A stretch of 23,037 bases of DNA from DASUFI01 sp036274635 (GTDB lineage Bacteria; Planctomycetota; B15-G4). Shown in pieces: positions 9,401 to 14,289 of this stretch. The notes below the pieces were generated by a model. It searched no databases and had not been told where the DNA came from. It was given only the letters and a program-made list of their open reading frames with translations. Within the stretch, counting starts at the first letter, position 1. Every line of letters begins with the position of its first letter. A program made the position numbers and the translations under genes. Location of the stretch: NCBI GenBank assembly GCA_036274635.1, contig DASUFI010000203.1:1-23037 (forward strand), written 5' to 3'.

Positions 9401-10049
9401 CGGCAAGCTTCACGAAACCTCCCGTGCCCACACTCTTTGCCAGCAGGAGTCCTCCCGCGGGTTCGAGAAGCGACGTGGCACCCACGTGCAGCGGCGAAGG
9501 TGCCAGGGGAAGCATCGCGCGGAGCCAGCCCCGTTCATCGTCCGCCAGGAGCGCATGGAGGCGCGTTCGAAGCTGCTGCCGCGCCCGCGACAATCGCTGC
9601 CGCACTGCTGCCTCCGAGGCTCCGCTCGCTGCGGCGATCTCCGGGACCGAGTGCCCATCGAAGTACCGCGCGACGATGGCAGAGTAGTAGGGCTCGTCGA
9701 GCCCCATCACCGCGTCGACGAGCTGCCTGAATGCCTCGCGGTGTGCTGCAATGGTCACCGTCGATGGCTGGCTGTCAGCCTGCGCTGCCGCGCGTTCTCG
9801 CCGCCTCCGGCGCACGTCGGACCGGCTGGATCGAAACGCCAGGCTTCGCGTGACCGCCGCCAGCCACGCGCGCAACTTGGGTCCTGTGCTCGCCTCGCGA
9901 GGAGCATTCTGCAGCGCGAGCAGGCACACCTGCTGCAGGACGTCATCCGTCACGTCGGGATCGAGCACGAGGCTCCGAGCCAGTGCCCGTACCCAACCGA
10001 GCTGGGCCAGGAGCTCGTCCGGACGAAGGGATTCGTGTCTGGAGTCCAT
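6429..10049 (-). CDS. ECF sigma factor fused to TM helix and nine CarbR repeats (paralog)
   Basis: The 1206-residue protein has the same layout as the gene downstream of it. Sigma region 2 spans about 10-85 (DELLAQLGWVRALA, DDVLQQVCLLALQ, RAWLAAVTRSL and a run of arginines). Region 4 spans about 115-165 (RYFDGHSVPEIAAASGA, QRLSRARQQL). A membrane helix lies at about 212-232, then a linker and nine CarbR-like repeats to the C-terminus. Sigma and TM parts align with the paralog without gaps, whereas the repeats have diverged much more. Repeats 4-9 hardly resemble the paralog beyond the core strands, suggesting that the sensor part evolves faster than the sigma part. It lies 126 bp upstream of the next fusion gene on the same strand, so the two could share a transcript, although each has its own copy of the upstream element. 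The sigma call is secure from both signature regions; target genes and signal are unknown. Confidence 0.9.
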   Translation of the reverse strand: MDSRHESLRPDELLAQLGWVRALARSLVLDPDVTDDVLQQVCLLALQNAPREASTGPKLRAWLAAVTRSLAFRSSRSDVRRRRRERAAAQADSQPSTVTIAAHREAFRQLVDAVMGLDEPYYSAIVARYFDGHSVPEIAAASGASEAAVRQRLSRARQQLRTRLHALLADDERGWLRAMLPLAPSPLHVGATSLLEPAGGLLLAKSVGTGGFVKLAVGALIVACLGGAVWLFGRDDASGAKQVVARPDDNLPGELVATSGLLAQGDTSAPKPLAPEPERAAPPLPTGAFKATITGTVVAATGEPVAGATVVCVPNAASQHAFAPATEDLLAACLRQQHDSLPAEQLAWPTVQTDASGAFTITTALLPDATVLYAPLERYAQLVVHHPDHGLWVRPCRDVVRNGVLDVGEIRLPPTSRVTGLAVDSAGRPVRHAIVGALDWTATEVIPATRDRRLANSLALLLDVRTDDDGRFELASLPIGTGRVRVMASGVCDQDVQPVALFPEGHTDVGVVELGAGTSLSGIVRSLEGQPLSGVTVIAVPGTPSSLTADPESIHTALVEVGDASLLPSARSGSDGTFTIDCAPTQPSTLIATHAGFEPGFQALVPAGAIGRELRLAPQRSLALRVEDAATHEPLPAAAVSAWRLAPTPLQHAPVPEVLSVERALPQGSSAAGMPSPTHVISDVCGMGVGVHVTSPGHASEAFIVHPSEVASDGVAVLGMHPGGSLRGVVTNSAHEVVVGARVSAELVPPPVIDETTFEEAAKGLIGRGESAEYTAHREAQTVQARMQQPLETLTAADGSFALDDLVDGTWQLQASAEHRAAVRPPPVQVTAGETTRTDIVLDEAGTIAGLVLEPAGEPSAGQQVGLQPEDTTNRGYYAEIFTTDGNGAFAFASVVPGSWRLVVFNRAVEQHVDVRAGEENRLVLQLPADAVLDGIVLRDGLPAAGAHVVIKGGAFNFFQVSGSATTDERGAFSMHGVWKGDRIVQATGATGTPGPEVQVALVPGQRSFVTLTIGSSTITCRAVDRESGAPVPFARLRLYKASRAVGETQKADADGIFVFQDVPPETYSVQAVGGGSASPPHGYLILGPESWGGTHLLTMSDPVVVPAAGGELAVDVRMPRGASLSGTIASASGAPVPPHVEVSLKCIEPGDTYSRALHTDDGTFFFSPLHAGAHLVTVTIAPDVSAQAQVVLTEGSASTVALTYP

Positions 10050-10090
10050 GTCGCCGTCGCCAGAACCCCGCCACCCTCCGAAGTGTGACA
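10050..10090 (-). promoter_or_regulatory. Conserved upstream element TGTCA-N20-TTCTG (copy 2)
   Basis: On the minus strand, TGTCA (10090-10086) is followed by 20 bases, TTCTG (10065-10061) and 11 bases before the ATG at 10049. Block sequence and spacing match copy 1 at 6303-6342, including GGCGGG just before TTCTG. Candidate promoter of the first sigma fusion gene; the transcription start is not known. Confidence 0.45.
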
Positions 10091-10467
10091 GGTCCGCGCC
10101 TCGCGATCGTGGGGATCATGGTCGGGCCCCGCAGCGCAGCGCGCGTTGGGCGCCGCGACCCCGGAGCGCCGACTTGGCCCCGGCGGCCACCCGGATGTCC
10201 GATTTCCTAGAGACCAAGACCTGGTACGCCGGGCCGGGGAGGACGATGCCTGGCAAGACATCGCTCTGTCGAGTTGCCAGGCGGGCGAGAGCAAGAGAGC
10301 GCTTCGGCCGCAGAGCCTCGCTCCACGTGTTGCCACCCGTCCGTGCCGGACCGTTCAGCCGGTCAGCCCGAACGAGCCTTCGGCGCCCTGCCGTGGCCCC
10401 CTGCCGCCAGTCCGCGCCGGCACGCACCGTACTCCTGCTACCCGCCTCCGCTTCCGCCCCGGCTGAC
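10091..10467. other. Non-coding gap upstream of the sigma-fusion array
   Basis: About 380 bases between the sigma-fusion gene and tRNA-Glu contain no convincing gene. The open frames here are short and arginine/proline-rich, and one runs through the antisense of the tRNA. The only structure I see is the nested inverted repeat at 10248-10282, annotated separately. Confidence 0.5.
10248..10282. repeat. Nested inverted repeat (possible structured RNA or terminator)
   Basis: GCCTGGCAA at 10248-10256 pairs perfectly with TTGCCAGGC at 10274-10282. Inside it, GACA (10257-10260) pairs with TGTC (10267-10270) around a 6-nt loop, with a GAG bulge on one side. It lies in a gene-free gap, about 185 bases downstream of tRNA-Glu and 200 bases upstream of the first sigma-fusion gene. 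There is no T-tract. It could be a terminator-like stem, a leader element or an operator. Confidence 0.4.
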
Positions 10468-10545
10468 TGGTGACCCCAACGGGATTCGAACCCGTGTTGC
10501 CAGGATGAAAACCTGGTGTCCTGGACCAGACTAGACGATGGGGCC
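10468..10545 (-). tRNA. tRNA-Glu (TTC)
   Basis: Read on the minus strand from 10545, the sequence folds as a complete cloverleaf. The 7-bp acceptor stem starts GGCCCCA and ends TGGGGTC with one G-T pair. There is a D arm, a 5-bp anticodon stem (CCAGG/CCTGG) and a loop TTTTCAT with anticodon TTC at 10509-10507. The T arm carries GGTTCGAATCC. The discriminator is A and the CCA end is encoded (10470-10468). Confidence 0.96.
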
Positions 10546-10548
10546 GCC

Positions 10549-10579
10549 CGAGCGGCGGATGATACGCACCCGCCGCTCG
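10549..10579. terminator. Hairpin between the FG-GAP gene and tRNA-Glu
   Basis: A perfect 10-bp stem (CGAGCGGCGG at 10549-10558, CCGCCGCTCG at 10570-10579) with an 11-nt loop ends three bases before the tRNA 5' end and begins about 58 bases after the stop of the FG-GAP gene on the same strand. It may terminate that gene or define the tRNA precursor 5' leader. No T-tract. Confidence 0.4.
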
Positions 10580-10637
10580 CGGCCCAACATCCCGGCCCGC
10601 GCCGCGCTCGCGCACGCTGCACGCAGCGGCGACTCCC

Positions 10638-13391
10638 CTACTTGAAGATCTCCCGCATCCCGTTGCTCGCCGAGACCTTGGCCAGCGCGGCCGGGTCGCT
10701 GAACCAGAACTGGTGGTAGAGCGACAGACCGGTGAACACGGGCGGCGGATTCGCCGCGCTGAGCGACACCGTGCCCTCCGCGTCGGCGAACAGCCCGATC
10801 GCGAAGAAGGGGCCGGCGGGGCTGGGCACCAGCGTGCCCTGCTTGAACGGGACGTTTCCCTGCGAGAGGCCGATGAACCACGTGCAATGCTTGAAGGGCA
10901 GCGCATGCCGCGCGGTGATCGTGACGAGGCCGCCCGCCGCGAGGTCGCCGTAGCCGCGCAGCGTGGGCGTCTCGCCGTTGCTGCCGGCCTTCGCGAGCCC
11001 GAGGTCCACGAAGCCGTGCACGCCGCCCTGCGAGGAGGCGTAGACCAGGGCGCCGCCGTCGTTGATGTAGCCGGGCGCGCCCACGAGCACGTCCGCGCAG
11101 CCGCCCGCGTCGAAGTGGCCTGCGCTGCGGATCTGGCCGAGGAACAGCGTGCCGCCGTCGACCGCGACGTCGTCGAGCGTGCTGCCGGTGGGGCCGGACA
11201 GGAGCGTGAGCGTGCCCGCGGTGCCGGAGACCTGCGGGTGGCTGGTGGCCCCCACGTCCGCGTAGCCGTCGCCGTTGACGTCGCCCACGCCCGCGATGGA
11301 GCTGCCGAACTGCGCCTGCGGCCACGGGCCGGTGCGCTCCCAGAGCAGGAGGCCCGTGGCGCCGGACCAGGCGCGCACGCGGCCGCGCGCGTCGGGCTCG
11401 CCGGACACGACGTAGAAGGGCTCGGCGGAGAGGAAGTCGGCCACGTCGTCGCCGTCGAGGTCGGGCGTGAGGGCGCCGGTGATGAGCGCGGCGTTCGGGG
11501 CGGCGTCCTTGCGGAACAGCGTCGCGTGCGTGGCGCCGTCCAGGATGTAGAGCGCGCCGCCGTTGAGCTGGCCGGGCCACTCCTCGCTCGAGCCGATGGC
11601 CACCTCGGGCACGCCGTCGCCGGTGACGTCGGCGGAGGCGTCCACCGACTGGCCGAAGTCGCCGGTCGTCTGCGGCAGGCCGTGCAGCGTGAGCAGGGTC
11701 TCGAGCGTCGCGCCCGAGACCAGCGCCACCTCGCCCGCATTGACGAAGCCGGCGAAGTCCTTGGTGCTGGAGCTGACGTAGAGGTCGCGGATGCCGTCGC
11801 CGTCGTGGTCCGTCGTCGCGGCCACGTGCCCGCCGAAGCTCTCGGCCAGGCTCAGGGGCCCGTCGCGCACGGCGAGGGACTCGCCGCTGGCGCCCGAGAG
11901 CACGCGCACGCGGCCGTCGCCGCTGAAGGCCACGCCGCCGAAGAGGCCGTTGCCCAGCGCGATGTCCGTGACACCGTCGCCGTCGACGTCGCCCAGCGCG
12001 CCGCCCGAGGCGCTGGCGAAGACGCTGGTGAGCCCGGTGAGATCGGGGTCCACGTCCACGAGCGCGCCGTGGTCCGCGCCCGAGAACACGACCACGCGGT
12101 GCGCCGAGGCCACCAGCCAGTCGGCCGCGCCGTCGCCGTCCGTGTCGCCCAGCGCGTCGACGACGGCGCCGAGGCCGTCCTCGCCATGCTGGTTCGCGAA
12201 GTGATGCAGCACCCCGCCGGCGGGCAGCGCGACGTGCAGGGCGGTCACGGGAGCGGTCGAGTACGGCGGCGTGCCGCCCTCGCTGGCCAGCAGCTCGGGC
12301 ACGCCGTCGCCGTCCGTGTCACCCAGCGCCGCGAGATCCGCGAAGGACTGGCCACCGGCCGCGCTGAAGCCGGCCACGAGCTGGCCCGTGACACCGTTCA
12401 GCACCCGCGCCGCGCCGGTGAGGAAGAAGCTCGCCACGCCGTTGACCACGTCGGGCACGCCGTCGCCGGTCACGTCCCCCACGCCGGCGATGGCGCTGGG
12501 GAACACCGCGTCGACCCACAGCTTCTTGCCCGTGACGCTGGAATAGGCCTTGAGGCCGATGCCCGACTCGTTCGCGCTCACGACCACGTCGTCGTCGCCG
12601 TCGCCGTCGAGGTCGCCGGCGTTGGCGAGGATGCGGCCGAAGTTGAAGTCCTGCTTGCCGTTCTCGATGGACTCGAGCAGCGTGCCGTCGGCCGCGGACT
12701 GCACGCGCACGCGCCCCACGGTGACGCCGCCCACCTTGTAGGTCACGTCCGCCACGAACAGGTCGAGGCGGCCATCGCGGTCGAGGTCGGGCCCCGCGTC
12801 GACGCCGAGGCCGATCTGCTGCTGCGCCGCGGTGCCATCGATGCGGTGGATGAGCGCGCCGCTGTCGCCGGACAGCACCCACACCGAGCCGGCCGAGTTG
12901 AGGCCCAGCGGATCCGCGTCGGGCTCGCCCACGGCCACGTCGGGGAAGCCATCGCCGTCGATGTCGTTGAGCACGGCCATGGACCAGCCGATCGAGCCGC
13001 CGAAGGAGCCGGCCTGCGACCAGAGCGGGTGGCCATCGGCCAGGCTGATGGCGCGCGCGCTCACGCCGTCGCCCAGCACCGCGTCGCGCAGCCCGTCGCC
13101 GTCGACGTCGGGCAGCGACACGATGGAGAGCGGCGTGATGCCGGCCAGGTTGGGCACGGCCGCCAGCTGCGCGCCGGTCGCGCCGGAGAACACCGCCACG
13201 GCCTGAGCGCCCGCGGCCAGCGCGTCGAGCGCACCGTCGCCGTCGAAGTCGCCCGCCGACGCGACCTCGTCGCCCACGTCGCCGAAGGGACCGGGAAGGG
13301 CGAAGGTGTCGAGCTGCGTCTGCGCGCGCCCGACGGCGCCGAGGACGGCGAGCGTGACGAGGGTCGGGACGAGGCGCGGTGCGATCCTCAT
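10638..13391 (-). CDS. Secreted FG-GAP/VCBS beta-propeller protein
   Basis: The 917-residue protein starts with a signal peptide (MRIAPRLVPTLVTL...GRAQ), and a GGAG sits 6 bases before the ATG. The body carries 14 FG-GAP-type calcium-loop motifs of the form D-x-D-G-D-G-x-x-D (for example DFDGDGALD, DIDGDGFPD, DTDGDGVPE, DVNGDGYAD; the last, HFDAGGCAD, is degenerate). The spacing suggests two seven-bladed propellers in tandem. The last ~110 residues form a separate domain (about 808-917) that is also present at the end of the GSDH-PKD protein at 18702-22163. Known relatives are integrin-alpha-like surface proteins used in adhesion or calcium-dependent binding; the specific role here is unknown. 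The frame continues far upstream without a stop, but the signal peptide and ribosome binding site fix the start. Confidence 0.9.
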   Translation of the reverse strand: MRIAPRLVPTLVTLAVLGAVGRAQTQLDTFALPGPFGDVGDEVASAGDFDGDGALDALAAGAQAVAVFSGATGAQLAAVPNLAGITPLSIVSLPDVDGDGLRDAVLGDGVSARAISLADGHPLWSQAGSFGGSIGWSMAVLNDIDGDGFPDVAVGEPDADPLGLNSAGSVWVLSGDSGALIHRIDGTAAQQQIGLGVDAGPDLDRDGRLDLFVADVTYKVGGVTVGRVRVQSAADGTLLESIENGKQDFNFGRILANAGDLDGDGDDDVVVSANESGIGLKAYSSVTGKKLWVDAVFPSAIAGVGDVTGDGVPDVVNGVASFFLTGAARVLNGVTGQLVAGFSAAGGQSFADLAALGDTDGDGVPELLASEGGTPPYSTAPVTALHVALPAGGVLHHFANQHGEDGLGAVVDALGDTDGDGAADWLVASAHRVVVFSGADHGALVDVDPDLTGLTSVFASASGGALGDVDGDGVTDIALGNGLFGGVAFSGDGRVRVLSGASGESLAVRDGPLSLAESFGGHVAATTDHDGDGIRDLYVSSSTKDFAGFVNAGEVALVSGATLETLLTLHGLPQTTGDFGQSVDASADVTGDGVPEVAIGSSEEWPGQLNGGALYILDGATHATLFRKDAAPNAALITGALTPDLDGDDVADFLSAEPFYVVSGEPDARGRVRAWSGATGLLLWERTGPWPQAQFGSSIAGVGDVNGDGYADVGATSHPQVSGTAGTLTLLSGPTGSTLDDVAVDGGTLFLGQIRSAGHFDAGGCADVLVGAPGYINDGGALVYASSQGGVHGFVDLGLAKAGSNGETPTLRGYGDLAAGGLVTITARHALPFKHCTWFIGLSQGNVPFKQGTLVPSPAGPFFAIGLFADAEGTVSLSAANPPPVFTGLSLYHQFWFSDPAALAKVSASNGMREIFK

Positions 13392-13471
13392 GGCGTGCTC
13401 CAATTCCCGGGGAGACGGGGCGGCTCCTGGCCACCCCCGCTCTTGTAACCGGATCCGCCAGGGCTGCGTCA

Positions 13472-13488
13472 CCGGCCCGCGCGGCCGG
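13472..13488. terminator. Hairpin after the metallophosphoesterase gene
   Basis: CCGGCC (13472-13477) and GGCCGG (13483-13488) form a 6-bp stem with a 5-nt loop, starting about 10 bases downstream of the stop codon of the minus-strand metallophosphoesterase gene. The surroundings are very GC-rich and there is no T-tract, so a chance origin is possible. Confidence 0.3.
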
Positions 13489-13498
13489 CGCCGGCGCG

Positions 13499-14272
13499 TC
13501 AGGTCCCGGCCAGCAGCAGCGGCTTGAAGCCGATGAAGTCCACGGCCGCCAGGTGGTAGTGCACGCCGTCGAGCACGCCGCCGATGCGCGGCCGGGCGTC
13601 CGCGCGCAGGGCGTGGATGTGCCCGAACACCACGTGCTGCACGCCCGCCGCCGCGAAGCGCGCGGTGAGCTCGTTGCCCGGCAGCGCGCCACCCGCGGGC
13701 GCGGGCCCGACGGGCGGGTAGTGCAGCATGGCGAGGCGCAGCGGCGCGCTGCGGTCCAGCGCGGCCAGCGCGCGATCGAGCCGGCCCAGCTCGCGCTGGT
13801 ACACCTTGAGCGAGGCCGCCGCGTCGGCGTCGGTGAGCTCGCGCGAGATCGGCTCGCCCTCCCACGCGATGACGTCGTGGTAGCTCACGCCCGGCGCGTC
13901 CCACAGGCGCGTGCCGCACACGGCCACGTCGCCCACGCGCAGCGCGTCGCCTTGCACGGCGCGCACGCCGGGCGGCAGCGCCGCCTCCAGCTTGCGCCGC
14001 GACTCGGGCCACCAGTGCTCGTGGTTGCCCTTGAGGATGAGCTTGGTGCCGGGCCGCGCCGCGAGCCACTGCAGGTCCGGCGCCGCGCCCGCGAGGTCGC
14101 GCGCCCACGAGATGTCGCCGGGCACGAGGACGAGGTCGTCCGCGCCCACCCTTTCATCCCACGCCGCGGCCATGCGCTCGGCGTGCCGCACCCAGTGCGA
14201 CCCGAAGCGGTCCATCTCCTTGCCGGGCGTGCCCAGGGAGAGGTGCGGGTCGGACAAGGCGAAGACGCGCAC
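13499..14272 (-). CDS. Metallophosphoesterase, COG1768-type
   Basis: The 257-residue protein has the full calcineurin-like metal-binding set: SDPHLS (D8, H10), GDISWA (D53), GNHEHWW (N83, H84), LHYPP (H184) and GHIH (H218, H220). The GDISWA and GNHEHWW wording and the early KEMDRFG segment match the predicted phosphohydrolases of COG1768. These hydrolyse phosphoester bonds with a dinuclear metal centre; the natural substrate of this subgroup is not established. There is no signal peptide, so it is cytoplasmic. It starts with GTG, preceded by a good GAGGAA at 7-nt spacing, and the start cannot move downstream without losing the first motif. It is divergent from the thioredoxin-fold gene, with only 17 bp between starts, and lies 107 bp upstream of the FG-GAP gene on the same strand. 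Confidence 0.93.
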   Translation of the reverse strand: MRVFALSDPHLSLGTPGKEMDRFGSHWVRHAERMAAAWDERVGADDLVLVPGDISWARDLAGAAPDLQWLAARPGTKLILKGNHEHWWPESRRKLEAALPPGVRAVQGDALRVGDVAVCGTRLWDAPGVSYHDVIAWEGEPISRELTDADAAASLKVYQRELGRLDRALAALDRSAPLRLAMLHYPPVGPAPAGGALPGNELTARFAAAGVQHVVFGHIHALRADARPRIGGVLDGVHYHLAAVDFIGFKPLLLAGT

Positions 14273-14289
14273 GGCACGATTCCTCTACG

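Noticed and set aside
10274..10534. Plus-strand frame ending in a GIRTRV-like peptide
   Set aside because: The C-terminus is the antisense translation of tRNA-Glu, a classic artefact; the rest has no protein character.
10713..13448. A 900-codon plus-strand open frame opposite the FG-GAP gene
   Set aside because: It is the mirror of a repetitive GC-rich gene; composition is Arg/Val/His/Ala-rich without domains, and the minus-strand gene has a signal peptide, ribosome binding site and FG-GAP motifs.
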